Assembly (NCBI RefSeq): GCF_000264995.1 | Contig: NW_006767435.1 | Location: forward strand, 229,521-293,520 | Origin: Punctularia strigosozonata HHB-11173 SS5 | Lineage: Eukaryota > Basidiomycota > Agaricomycetes > Corticiales > Punctulariaceae | DNA length: 64,000 nt | Direction of reading: 5' to 3' | In this document: piece by piece, positions 35,036-46,800 of the stretch | How positions within the stretch are numbered: the stretch's first letter is position 1 | Layout: each line of letters begins with the position of its first letter | Translations under genes and position numbers: made by a program | Notes under the pieces: model-generated | Told to the model about the DNA's origin: nothing | What the model saw: the letters and a program-made list of their open reading frames with translations, nothing else | Database searches by the model: none

Positions 35036-35192
35036 GTTGATAGCGGCTCCAACTTAACATATATAATTATACCCACCTCCGTACACAGCGACACGATCAC
35101 GTGGCTCATTTGTTCAAGAAACGCCCGATTCGGCCTCGATTTCTCTTGCAGTTCCGCCATCCTACTTAGTACTACTAATCCATCGACTCGAC

Positions 35193-36996
35193 ATGCTCGG
35201 CGCACATACGGTTCCTATTAACTTTCACGACTATGATGTTCCCTTAACCGTCAAAACACCCGGTCGCGCCTTGCATAAGAATCGACGGGAGAACGCTCAC
35301 ACAGTTGGCGCGTCGCACCGGAAGAAGGTGCACATCGGAACACCCTTTACGGGAAAGGCGAAGGGAAAGACCCTTGGGCTGGGTAGAGGGCCGCAGACGG
35401 ATTCAAGTATGCAGATGCTCGCCTTTCACTCTGGAGTGTGCTAATGCTCGAGTAGAAACACAGTATCTTCTCACACTCGACGATAAGGCCCCTGGCGGAT
35501 CCAAGCAGTCCATACTTAAACCAAAAACTGAGATAATCCAGACTATCGCGAGACCACTTGGGGACAAAACGCCTGCTCCCAATCGTGCGGCACAGCTTTT
35601 GAGTACCGAAACTAATGGCGGAAAGCTCGGTAAACTGGACCTAGACCCTGCTCTGCCTGCTGAGACTCCGGCACCTGCGCCGACGCCTTTTATCCGACCT
35701 TCGTCCACGCGCAAGTCGACACGCGCGCGACGGTCCAGCTCGCTGAGTATCGGCGGGCTGCAGCAGAAATTGGGCCTTGGACCAGGGGCTTTCCAGACGC
35801 CGAAGACGAATGGATGCCCTTGGGATGTGTCGGAGATGGATATTCAAGTACCGGAGACGATGGAGGAAGGCGTGGAGGCAGCGGAGGAATCGGAAGACGA
35901 TAGCGAGATTGAGTATATGCCACCTAGGGCTGAAGGTGAGTTCGAACCATTCGCGTTTACAGAACACTAGCAGAGGCCCTAACTGTGCAGCCTCACCTTG
36001 ATAGAACAACCGTACGAGCCGCCTTTTCCTATGCCTGACTACAAACAGCTTGGAAATATGCTGCGGACTCTTGCGTATACGCCTAAGGTCTATGATGAGC
36101 CTGTCATCAACTGGAAGGGCAAGTGCTTCCAACCTTCATTACCTGCCCGTCAAATAATCAGCATCTTTCGTACTGCAGGCGAGATGACCGAAGAGGAAGA
36201 GCAAGCTCTACTTAGGGATAGCGGCTTCACGGGCGTCATAGAAACGCTCTCTGGACCTCGTACGTTTCTTTGTCTTCTCAATATCTAAACAAGCCTGATC
36301 TCTCTTACGACTGCAGCCGATGATCGGCCCATTGTCCTCCTCGACCTGGATCCTCCCGTGAAGTCAGCCCCACCGGCGCCTGCAGCAACGGGCGATGCCA
36401 AACAGACTTCTGGGCCTATTCGTGGAGGGCCTTCAAACACCGTTCGTTCAAACGCGATGAGGCCTGCTTCTCGCCCGATAGCATCTGCGCGCTTGGCTAT
36501 AACCAGCAAGCCCACGACCGCACCTCGACCCAAATCAACTTCTACTTCGAACAACGCTCCAGCGGATTCCAGCCGGGGTATCGCGAAGCCGTCAACCGTC
36601 ACCCGACCACTAGCATCGACTGCTTCCAGCCGCTCATTGACGTCCGTTTCGGCAGCGATCGCTGCTCCTGCTCCAGGGATCGGGCGCGCTACATCTGCAA
36701 TGGATAATCATCGCAAGCCTACTGGTGCAGGGACCGTAGGTACGAGGACGATGCAGGGGTCTAGCGGCATTCGGCCTGCGACATCTTTCAGTTCAAGACC
36801 TGCTCCCATCGGCAGCTTAAGGAATACGGGGTCCATGTCGCGTACCGGTATTCCCGCACGCTCAGCGGCCAGCGGAGCAAATCCAAAGGCTGCCACGGTG
36901 TTGACGAAACCTAGCACACGGCAGCCTGGCAACCTTGATGACGAGTGGAAACTGGACACGGATGAGCAGTTCGATGAATTTCTGTTCGACGTTTGA
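35193..36996 (+). CDS. Securin-like protein (Cut2/PTTG type), four exons
   Basis: The exons are 35193-35382, 35456-35935, 36005-36259 and 36317-36996, giving 534 residues with all phases closing. The protein is mostly disordered and basic at the N-terminus, with KTPGRALHKNRRENAH (an R-x-x-L-type and ENA-type degron context) and RPLGDKTPAPNR, a motif seen in fungal securins. An acidic block DSEIEYMPPRAEG… (about residue 215) closely resembles the EEDIEYMPPP block of fission yeast Cut2, which lies in its separase-interacting part. The Ser/Thr/Pro-rich tail ends with an acidic/aromatic DEQFDEFLFDV. Securin inhibits separase until the anaphase-promoting complex destroys it. The family diverges fast, so this is a motif-based call. 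Confidence 0.65.
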
Positions 36997-37187
36997 ATTC
37001 ATTATTATATGCAGTTTCGCTCTGCTCACAGCTATCTCACCTCGTATGCGTACGGGTCCAGTATGTAACCATATGACTTTCTAGGGTTACTTAATGCCAT
37101 ATAATTTATAAAAGGTGTCTTAGAGTTTCGTGTTTGGCTCTGTTTGGGCCGATACAAGCTCCGGATGGGGCTGTGCAACTGCACAGA

Positions 37188-39053
37188 ATGTCCGACGTTG
37201 ATCTCGCTGCTGCCGATCTTTTGGGCAACGTTGACTGGGATGCAACTGACGACGTGAATGAAGACTATGTAGAGGGAGAAGAGGATTACGATGACGAAGC
37301 AGACGCTGAGGGCGTGGACGACGACGACAACAACGATGAAATCGCCCGGAGGCTGAACGAGCAATTGTGGGCCGACATTAGCAAAGCGCAGGCGGACGCT
37401 CAGGCCAATCCTGATGCACATCCTTTGACTGGAAGTAACAAACATTTGGCGGCAATAGCTACGGTTCGCGCTATCATCGCATCGCTCGACCAAGACCCAG
37501 TCGCGCGGGGCGTGCTGGCGAGCACGGTTGTACCTGGTCCAGAGTGCGACGGCGCGACGGTGCTGCAGGTTTTTCATCGGATAGTGGTGGGATCGGAGGA
37601 AAACAACGCATACAAGGTGCCGAAAAGCGTTGCGAAGGTGTTGAGTGCAATAGTGCTCTCGATTGTCGGCAACCAAACGCTTTTCGCGGGACTATCAGCT
37701 GCGAATGGCGAGGGAAAACGCAAGCGAGAGGATGAAGAGACGCTTTTCGGCACAAAGAGGACGCGAACGAACGAGATGTACCATCCGGTGTTCGACGCTG
37801 TGCGCACCATCGCCGATACGCTCGCAGCGCCCTCCTCAAGCGCGGTCGTGGATGCCTCTACGATATCCACCATTCAAGTGGCTCTTTACCAGGTGTTCCT
37901 CTTCGCAGTCACATCTGCACCCTGCGCAGCATCTCCCGCTGCTACCTCCGCTCTGCAAGACATCGGCGCGCTTATACAAGTTTTAGGCGTCCTCAGCGGC
38001 GTCAAAATCGAGCATTCTTCCCAATTGTCGAATACGTCCACCACCATCGTGGATATCGGCGCAGCCGTGTACCCCTGCACAACATCCGGCTGCTCCAAGG
38101 TCTTTTCCCGTCTGTACTCCCTCCGCCTCCACACCCGCACGCACGAGCAGCCGCAGGGCGATCCGCGCCCGTTCAAGTGCGCACAGTGTCCCGCGAGCTT
38201 CGTGCGTAACCACGACCTGAAGCGACACGCCCGCCTGCATGACCGCCGCGCATGGAGGTGTGGCGGGTGCTCGAAGATTTTCTCAAGGCGAGACGCGATC
38301 AAGAGGCACAGGAACGCGGCAAGCAAGACGCCTGGCAGCGCGTGCGTGAATGCGGAGGTGGAGGAGGTGGATGTTCCTGAGGAGGCTGAGGGCGAGGACG
38401 GGAAGGAGGTGCGGAGGACGAAGATGTGGAGCGGGATGATGGGCACGACGTTCATGGGCGGGGCTCAGGGAGGGGTGGAGGATGGGGAGGTTACCCTGGA
38501 CGAGGTGACGACTCTGCAGGAGGAGGTGTTGAGACTGCATGCAGTGCTGAAGTCGCGAGTCGAGCGTGCTATGGGTGGACAAGGACGACATGCTCTAAGT
38601 CCCACGAGCACTGGCGATGCGACGCTCTCGGGTTCATCAAACACCACCACCACAACTCCCGCTCCTTTTCAAGCGCAAGAAAACGGCGCTGCGCAGGATA
38701 ATACCGCCTACATGTCTCTCTCGTTTCCCTCGGACAGTCCTTCCACATCTGGTATCGCTGCGACGTCTTCCGCTCCGTTATCGTCCTACGGTCTTTCGGA
38801 GGAGCAAACCCGCCTGTTGGAGGCTGCGATTGCGCAAGCTGCGAGTGCGGCGCAGGCCCAAGCTGAGGCGGAAGCGCTGGAAGAGGAGGAGGATGAAGAA
38901 AATGGTGATGGTGAGGAGAACGTCGAGACGGGAGCTGAGAGCGGTGGAGCTTTGACGGCAGACGTTGAAGCGACGGTGGAGGAAGAGGAGGTAGACGATG
39001 ATGATGACATGGTTGAGGAGGATATACCTGCTATGTCCGGTGCGGCTACGTGA
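37188..39053 (+). CDS. C2H2 zinc-finger protein, probable transcription factor
   Basis: Single exon of 621 residues. The ATG at 37188 is the first in frame; the frame is open further up only from non-ATG codons. The N-terminus is acidic (DVNEDYVEGEEDYDDEADAEG…). Residues about 295-385 hold three fingers. The first is C-x4-C-x12-H-x3-H (PCTTSGCSKVF…), the second C-x2-C-x12-H-x3-H (FKCAQCPASF…), and the third C-x2-C-x12-H with a delayed final Cys (WRCGGCSKIFSRRDAIKRH… C). A bipartite basic stretch (GKRKREDEETLFGTKRTRTNE) in the middle suits nuclear import. The C-terminus has an Ala/Gln helix (LLEAAIAQAASAAQAQAEAEALEEEEDEE) that may form a coiled coil, and acidic runs suited to activation. Target genes are unknown. 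It lies 190 bp downstream of the securin-like gene. Confidence 0.85.
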   Translation: MSDVDLAAADLLGNVDWDATDDVNEDYVEGEEDYDDEADAEGVDDDDNNDEIARRLNEQLWADISKAQADAQANPDAHPLTGSNKHLAAIATVRAIIASLDQDPVARGVLASTVVPGPECDGATVLQVFHRIVVGSEENNAYKVPKSVAKVLSAIVLSIVGNQTLFAGLSAANGEGKRKREDEETLFGTKRTRTNEMYHPVFDAVRTIADTLAAPSSSAVVDASTISTIQVALYQVFLFAVTSAPCAASPAATSALQDIGALIQVLGVLSGVKIEHSSQLSNTSTTIVDIGAAVYPCTTSGCSKVFSRLYSLRLHTRTHEQPQGDPRPFKCAQCPASFVRNHDLKRHARLHDRRAWRCGGCSKIFSRRDAIKRHRNAASKTPGSACVNAEVEEVDVPEEAEGEDGKEVRRTKMWSGMMGTTFMGGAQGGVEDGEVTLDEVTTLQEEVLRLHAVLKSRVERAMGGQGRHALSPTSTGDATLSGSSNTTTTTPAPFQAQENGAAQDNTAYMSLSFPSDSPSTSGIAATSSAPLSSYGLSEEQTRLLEAAIAQAASAAQAQAEAEALEEEEDEENGDGEENVETGAESGGALTADVEATVEEEEVDDDDDMVEEDIPAMSGAAT

Positions 39054-39859
39054 TCGCGGTGTGGGCCAATCAGGTATGCGCACTGTATTCCGACCTTTTA
39101 CGGATGTAACACTAACCCACATGCCGGACTAGATTGTGAGGTTCTGCTAGACGCGTGTCTACCCACCCTGGTGGTTCAACAGGTATCCGCCAGCTGACAG
39201 CAGATACCTTAACGACCTCTGGCGATTAAAACTTGGCACTCTTCTTCGATCCCGACCGATACATTCACAACGTCATTGCCTCCACCGGCGTCTTGCATAC
39301 GAGGCAATCATCAGTACCGTTTGGAAGCGCCCACGTTTTCCATTCAGGTCGAGCTTCGGTCACAAAGCTTCTCCGATCGTTCCAATCATCAATTTCGTGG
39401 ACGACTTGATGGCATTCATGAGTAGCTGTATTTCAGTCGGCACCCCCTTCATCTTACATCGGACCGTGGATGGTCGGCTCCTGTGTCTATCGACGTTCAT
39501 CCTGGCTTCCTTGCATTCCCCGATCTTGTCGGCAGTTCCTGATCGGACCACCATAAAACGGGACAGGGCGCTATCAGAAGTCCTGAAAACGTGGTTCCGA
39601 CAGGGGAGGAGGTAGCAGAGACCATATAGGGACATATAGAGGGCCGCGAGGCATAACACTGCACAGTCAGAAGCTCCAGCATCTCTCCCTGTCCAACTCG
39701 AATCCAGCGTCAATTGCGCTGTATCAACGACCGATTATCGTTGCGCTCGGGGTACTTACCGCCTTCTCTTCAGTGGGTGATAGTTTCTCCCATATCGCTA
39801 CTTCTGTCTGCCCCCTGGGTAAATGTTGCTCTCCGCAGACGAAGTCGGTGCTTCGATGC
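39054..39859. other. Intergenic region upstream of the first symporter gene
   Basis: No supported gene. The last 170 bp before the symporter start are duplicated upstream of the second copy (about 43618-43811). Confidence 0.5.
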
Positions 39860-39870
39860 TATCTTATCTT
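39860..39870 (-). promoter_or_regulatory. Double GATA-factor site, promoter of symporter copy 1
   Basis: On the minus strand AAGATAAGATAG contains two overlapping HGATAR sites, about 120 bp before the ATG. The same double site is kept in the promoter of copy 2. GATA factors of the AreA/NIT2 type activate nitrogen-catabolite genes, including urea uptake, in fungi. Regulation here is inferred. Confidence 0.55.
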
Positions 39871-39986
39871 GCCGCCCTTGTGAAAGAGCTACATATAAGT
39901 GTTCCCGAAGCCCTACCCACCAGAGCGAACGAGTCGGAATCGCTTTGCCTCTTGCTTTCTGCTGACCACGCCAGAAGAAACCCAAA

Positions 39987-42900
39987 ATGGCCGAATCCGA
40001 GTTCAGACCTTTGCTCTGTACGTTCGTACTCACAAAGGTTGATGCGGGTGACTGACGTCATATGGATGCAGCGCAAAGTGTTGGCTATGGTGTCGTCGTC
40101 GGTACGCTTACCGTCCTCAGCACAAGTGGCGACAGGATAAATTTGTGCGACTGATGCTCATCTCTGGCAAGGTGTCGGATTCTTCTTCGCAGCAGTGATG
40201 CTGGTCTTGACATACGTTCAAACCAAACACACGAAGCTTTCACCTCATTCTTCAGAGGAGTTTTCTGTGGGTAATTTTGATTTAATTAGGTGATATTCTG
40301 CTTACAACATCTTGCGATGTAGAGTGCCTCGAGGAGCGTGAAACCCGGGTTGGTTTGTTGTGGAATGTGAGCGAGACGCTGACCCATCTTATTCGATACT
40401 TACGTGATGTTCCGACAGAGTAAGCGCGTGGACATGGAGTGCAACCTTGCTCCAATCTAGCACTGCTGCATACACCTTTGGTAACGACCTGTCCCTGATA
40501 GTTGGTTCCGCTCTACTAAAACTGAACCCTCACAGGCGTCAGCGGACCATGGTAACGGATCCTTGCCACGTGTTCTAAATACTCCTGCCAGTGGCTCATG
40601 AGCATCCCATCGTAGGTGGTACGGCGTTGGGGGAACAATACAACTCGGTATCTTCGCTATGGTCGCAGCTAAGGTCAAAATCAATGCCAACGGAGGTTCG
40701 TTCCGAAGCTGTATCCGCATTGACGTATCAGTATCTCATCCACGTTACTTCGACAACAGCGCATACCTTCCTCGAGGTGGTCATCCATCATGTCGACATC
40801 GTGTCTCGGACTCTGATCGTGTCTTCAGATCGTAAAGGTTCGCTTCGGGACAGCCGCGCACCTGGTGTTCACTTTTTATGCCGTTCTCTGCAACCTAGTA
40901 GTCAGCGGTTCTTTAATCTGTACGTTGGAGCCATATCGCACGATAATTGACGTTGAAGATCAGCGTAATCAGTGGGTGGAGCCGCCACGGTGAATGCGCT
41001 GACGGGCATGCCCATCATCGCGGCATGTTTCCTGTTACCGATTGGTATCGCCGTTTACGTCGTCTTCGGCGGACTACGTGCTACCTTTATATGCGATTAT
41101 GCGCACACAGTGATCTTATTCACCATCATATACCTCTTTATCTTCCGAGCATAGTGAGTAAAGTCCCCTTATAAGGCTACGTGAACCTCTCACTCAAGCC
41201 CCGCAATGCTTCAGTGGAACTGCCGAAGATATCGGCAGTCCGAATAGCATGTACGACCTGCTGGCGCAAGCGGCCCGAAATACGCCTGTGGTGGGGAATC
41301 AGAACGGCAGCTATTTAACGATGAAATCCAACCAGGGCTTGGTGTTTGGTGCTACCACTATCTTGTCGGGCTTTGCCGGCGTGTTTTGCGACCAAGGTAC
41401 GCGCCAACATGCTCGTTCCATGAGTACGATCCTAAGGGTCATCTGCAGGTTATTGGCAGAGAGTAAGAAGAAAAAGAAGACCGTACCTCGTGGCGCGTCT
41501 AATGTCTCCTTACAGGCCATTGCCAGTGCGCCTGAATCCACCACAAAAGCCTATGTAAGTCTGCCACTTTCGTTACCTGGTGACTCCCGTTCAGTTCATC
41601 CCTGACCTGAACTGCCCAAGATGCTCGGGGGTTTGTCTTGGTTCGCGGTACCCTGGGCCTTCGCGTCGTGTTTGGGCTTGGCTGCCCGAGCTTTGTTGAC
41701 GAACGTGCGCTGGTTCCCCTCACACTAGATGCGCTTGAAGTAACCCTGTTATGCGCACCTTCAGCCGAAGTTTCCAACGTACCCTAATCCTTTGTCAGCT
41801 TCACAAGCGAGTGCTGGACTGGCCGCTCCCGCCGCTGCCGCGGTTCTAATGGGTAAAGGTGGCGCTGTCGCTATTCTACTAGTGGTCTTGTGAGAACTTC
41901 CAATTCTAACGAGGTCCTTTAACTGATCAATCCTAGTATGGCCGTTACTTCGGCGGCGAGCGCAGAGCTTATCGCGGTCTCGAGCATCTTGTGAGTCTGT
42001 TCGTATCAGTCGGATGCCCTTGCTGACCCTATTTCATGACAGTTCATATGAGTAAGCTGCACGTGAAGAGTTACTTGAGTATTACTCAGTTGCATCTGCA
42101 GCCTGTATCGTGTTTACTGGAGGAAAACGGCTGGCGGCACGGAGCTTGTACGCGTCTCGCACTATTTCATCGTGTTCTGGGCCATCTGGATGGGCGCTTG
42201 GTCAACTATCGTGAGCCCATCATGCACCTGATGAGCTGTAGCTGATCCTCCCGATTTAGCTGAATAAAGCTAGTATTGACCTCGGATGGGTGAGTTCGTC
42301 GTGGTGATCAAGAGCGATTATTCAGTACACTCACATTACCACAGCTCTTCTACGTGCAGTGCGTGTGCGCCGACATGACACGACCAGTCCATCTGACATA
42401 CCTTCCAGGGGCGCAGTGCTGAGTCCAGCGGTAATTCCGGTTGCATTGACAGTTGGTTGGAGCAAGTTGACGGCAGCCGGTGTCTTATCCGGTTCAATCA
42501 TCGGCGCCATCCTTGGTATACTCGCATGGATGATCGGGTGTCTGAAGATTTACGGCAAGTCATCACTACCGCTTACTAGTCCCACGACACTCATGCTGTC
42601 GCAGGAACAATCAACATAACAAACTTGGCTCTACCATACTCCGCGATCTGCAGCGGGCTCACCGGTCTTCTCTTTTCCGGAATCATCACTGTTGTAGTCT
42701 CCCTTCTCGGTTCGTGGTCTTCCATGGTCGACCGGAGTCAAGCTCACAGATGCATAGGCCGTCAGAACTATGACTTCTCCGGGACGAGGGCTATTGCTAT
42801 GGTGGACCCGGTAGTCAAAGAGGATATGCAAGACGTTCCTGAAGAAGAAGCAAAGCGACCCAGTTCCAGCGTGGGAGCACAGGAGAAGAACGACAAGGAT

Positions 42901-43377
42901 CCGGAAGCTGGGGTCACCACTGTGACAACGATTCCCGTCGCGTCGGAGACAATCCCGCCCTTCGCTCAGGAAGGACACAAGCCTGCAAGTCGGGAAGTGT
43001 TGCAGGCTGTGTACAGAAGGGCAGCGTGGATGTCGCTGGCTCTGACCCTATGCGTAGCTATCGTGAGTCCTCGCTCGTCGCACATTTGCACGCAAAATGA
43101 CCAGCGAATCAGCTTGTACCGTTACCCATGTTCTTCTCGCACTATGTTTTTAGCAAGGAATTCTTCACCTTCTGGATTGCGTGCACGATCGTAAGCTGCA
43201 GCCCGCATGGTCCTGAGATGAGCTTTTGATGGCATTTTGTGGCAGATCTGGGCTTTCCTGTCGGGCACATTCTGCATCATTCTCCCCGTTGTGGAGTCTC
43301 GGAAACAGATCTTGACAATTGTCAGAGCATCTCTCCGGGCATTGCGTCTCGTTGGGCACGACCATAGCAAGGCGTGA
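39987..43377 (+). CDS. Urea/solute symporter, DUR3 family (SSF), tandem copy 1
   Basis: About 25 short exons spliced by hand into one frame of roughly 690 residues. Typical blocks are [139 protein letters not shown] and [20 protein letters not shown]. This is the layout of fungal DUR3 urea transporters: about 15 TM helices in the plasma membrane, sodium/proton-coupled uptake of urea or polyamines. Micro-exons of 9 nt (42043-42051) and 14 nt (42345-42358) are needed to keep the frame. One intron, after KIYG (about 42555-42604), uses a GC donor (GCAAGT). A hydrophilic loop with acidic residues (VPEEEAKRP…) precedes the last helices. The stop is TGA at 43375-43377. No inactivating change was seen. 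Confidence 0.88.
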
Positions 43378-43672
43378 GAGGCAGGTTGTCCTTTTCTTTT
43401 GATGAATACGGACTGAAGTGGATATCATAGAAGCAGGCCTGGAAAGCGAACGTGCTGTTGTAGCCACCTGAATACTTGAATTGAGTACTTGAATGCTAAG
43501 AAACTGCCTCGGCATCTGTGTGCATGCTGATGCTGTTAATTACTGAGGGACCGCCGCGGCCCAGGTCGAGTGGCACGCCCTGGCATCCCCGCAATCTTTC
43601 TCTCATACAGGAACTTCCATTCTCTTCCTGGGTAAATGCTGCACTCCGCAGACAAAGTTAGCTCTTCGACGC
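43378..43672. other. Spacer between tandem symporter genes
   Basis: About 300 bp. The distal part is homologous to the promoter of copy 1, including a CTACATATA element at about 43702 that could serve as a TATA box. Confidence 0.5.
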
Positions 43673-43683
43673 TATCTTATCTT
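43673..43683 (-). promoter_or_regulatory. Double GATA-factor site, promoter of symporter copy 2
   Basis: Same AAGATAAGATAG as in copy 1, about 130 bp before the ATG. It is kept although the flanking bases have diverged, which suggests selection. Confidence 0.55.
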
Positions 43684-43811
43684 GCCGTGCTTGTGAAGAT
43701 GCTACATATAGCTGTTCCGGAAGCCCGTGTGGTCACTGGAGCGCAAGATTTATAACGTTGACGTTTGCTCGGTCTTGATCTCTTGCGCCCGCGTTGAGCA
43801 ACTGAAAAGTT

Positions 43812-46800
43812 ATGTCTTCAACGGCCGAGTCCGCATTCAAACCCCTACTCTGTGCGATGAAAGTGTTCCAGGGCGCTGATAAGGATACTAACGTCATATG
43901 GACATAGCGCAGGGCGTCGGTTATGGTGTAGTCGTTGGTACGTGCCATTTACCTCCTTCGTGGCAATTCAATGATGTGAATTATCTGGTCCTTTCGCATC
44001 AATGGTGCTTCACGTAGGAGTCGGATTTTTCTTCGCGGCTGTGATGCTGGTCTTGACATATGTACAAGCCAAGTTCACCAAGCTTTCGCCGCATTCATCA
44101 GAGGAGTTTTCTGTAAGCAAACATGGGAACTGACGACAAGTTTTCGCTCATAAAGACTTGAAGAGCGCTTCCAGGAATGTTAAGCCTGGATTAGTATGCT
44201 GTGGGATGTGAGTTCCGCTAACTCCCTGGCGACAGACTGCCCTGATCCATGATTAGAGTCAGTGCGTGGACGTGGAGCGCGACCTTACTTCAATCGAGCA
44301 CTTCAGCGTATACATTTGGTACGAAGTTGTGTCTATCGCGCTGGTTTCTGAGACTGAGATTATGTATTAGGCGTCAGCGGCCCCTGGTAGTCGATTATCG
44401 TGCTCTTGGTCTAGCTGTGGCTAACGATAGACTCCCGAAGGTGGTACGGGGTTGGCGGGACCATTCAGCTCGGCATATTCGCCATGGCCGCGGCCAAGGT
44501 CAAAATGAACGCAAACGGGGGTGAGTATTTGCTTGTTCGAGTACAAGGGCGGCACCCTGAAAGGATGTTGGAACATAGCACATACCTTTCTTGAGGTAAG
44601 TATTCGTTGTATGGACCGCAACTTCGGAACCTCATAGATAGCGCAGATAGTGAAGGTCCGCTTTGGGACTCCCGCTCATCTGGTCTTCACCTTCTACGCA
44701 GTTCTCTGCAACATCGTAGTCAGCGGGTCCCTCATATGTACGTCACGATGGCAATCCCCCGAAAGTAACTGCTCATCGTTATACGAGCAGTGGGAGGTGC
44801 GGCTACAGTCAATGCGCTCACCGGCATGCCCATCATCGCGGCCTGCTTTCTCTTGCCTATCGGCATCGCCGTCTACGTCGTCTTCGGCGGGCTTCGTGCT
44901 ACCTTTATATGCGATTATGCGCACACGGTGGTTATCTTCACCATCATTTACTTGTTCGTCTTCCGAGCATAGTGAGTGTTAGGCCCTCATTTATGAGAGA
45001 TTGATGATCCGCTGATCGGATTGCCCGCGTTCGATAGTGGTACTGCTGAAGATATCGGCAGTCCAAGTAGCATGTACGATTTATTGACGGAAGCAGCAAA
45101 GATTATGCCTGTAACGGGGAATGAACATGGAAGCTACCTCACGATGAAGTCTAATCAGGGCTTGGTGTTTGCCGCTGCTGGTATGTTGACAGGATTATCG
45201 GGGGTGTTCTGTGACCAAGGTGTGTTCGTCATTGATCACGATGTTTGCATTTTGCGCTTACGGGGTGCTATCTACAGGTTACTGGCAAAGAGTAAGATGA
45301 GAGACGTTGACAACCCGACAACCATGTCTAATCTGGGACATTTTGTAGGCTATCGCCAGCGCTCCAGAATCTACCACAAAAGCATATGTACGATCCTACC
45401 CTTCTCTTTCTCCAAGGACGGAGCGGCCTTATCTTACACCCAGATGCTTGGAGGGCTCTCTTGGTTCGCGGTACCTTGGGCTTTTGCATCATGCTTGGGC
45501 CTGGCCGCTCGCGCTCTGTTGACAAACGTGAGCTCGGTTCTATACTCGTCAAGATACTGGTACTAACGACATGGAATCGTCTGTAGCCCAAGTTCCCGAC
45601 GTACCCTAATCCGCTATCTGCGTCGCAAGCAAGCGCCGGGCTGGCTGCTCCTGCAGCTGCCGCTGTATTGATGGGAAAAGGAGGAGCAGTGGCGATCTTG
45701 CTGGTTGTTTTGTATGTTGGTGGATATTCCTTGCAGCTTCGAGCCCTAAATCGTGCCTAGCATGGCCGTCACCTCTGCGGCAAGTGCAGAACTCATCGCG
45801 GTATCGAGTATCTTGTGAGCCGATTTAGATATACCGTGGTTACTTGCTCTGATCGAAACGAACCCCAGCTCCTATGAGTGAGTTCCGGCAATCAGATCCG
45901 AGAAACACTTGCGCCAAACAGGTAGCTAGCTTGTATCGTGTGTACTGGAGGAAAGCTGCGGGAGGGGCAGAAATCGTGCGGGTTTCGCACTGGTTTATCG
46001 TGTTTTGGGCGATCTGGATGGGGGCATGGTCGGCGATCGTAAGTCCGAGATCATACACCACCTCGCATTGCGGTTTATGTTTGTTTTGGCGCCCAGCTCA
46101 ATAGGGCGAGTATAGACCTTGGATGGGTAAGTCGCCTCTGAACGACCATCGCACTTTCCCCATCTGTTGACGACGCAATGCAGCTTTACTATGTGCAGTG
46201 AGTTTCCCGTTTGCCCCCCATACACGCGATGTGCTCGAAGCGCGTCTTACACTGTTTTCAGAGGCGCAGTCCTCAGCCCCGCAGTGATCCCGGTCGCCTT
46301 GACTGTGGGTTGGAGCAGGCTCACAGCGACAGGAGTTCTCTGGGGCTCCATCGTGGGGGCGATCCTCGCCGTCCTCGCTTGGATGATCGGATGCCTCAAG
46401 ATCTACGGTAGGTAGCTATAGTTCCGGGCTTTGTTCGCTTTGTTGAGCACGACATTGCAGGGTCGATCAATATCACCAACCTCGCCCTCCCGTACTCCGC
46501 GATCTGTAGTGGTGTCACGGGCCTCCTGTTCTCCGGAGTCATCACCGTCGTAGTATCTCTACTTGGTACGTGGCACACTTTCGCGATTCGGGGGGTCCCT
46601 CGCTTACATCTTCCCTAGGGCACCAAAGGTACGATTTTGCTGGGACGAGGGCTATCGCTGTAGTGGACCCGGTCGACGAAGAGGATTCGGGCGTGCAAGG
46701 CGTACCTGCAGAACGGGAGGACAGCGCAAGCTCGAGCGCGGGCGGGCAAGAGAAGAACGCGAAGGATCCGGAGGCTGGGAATACTACCGTAACGACGATC

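Noticed and set aside
39987-43377. Symporter copy 1 as a pseudogene
   Set aside because: It looked broken in unspliced frames, but every block could be recovered with proper splice sites and closing phases, including one GC donor.
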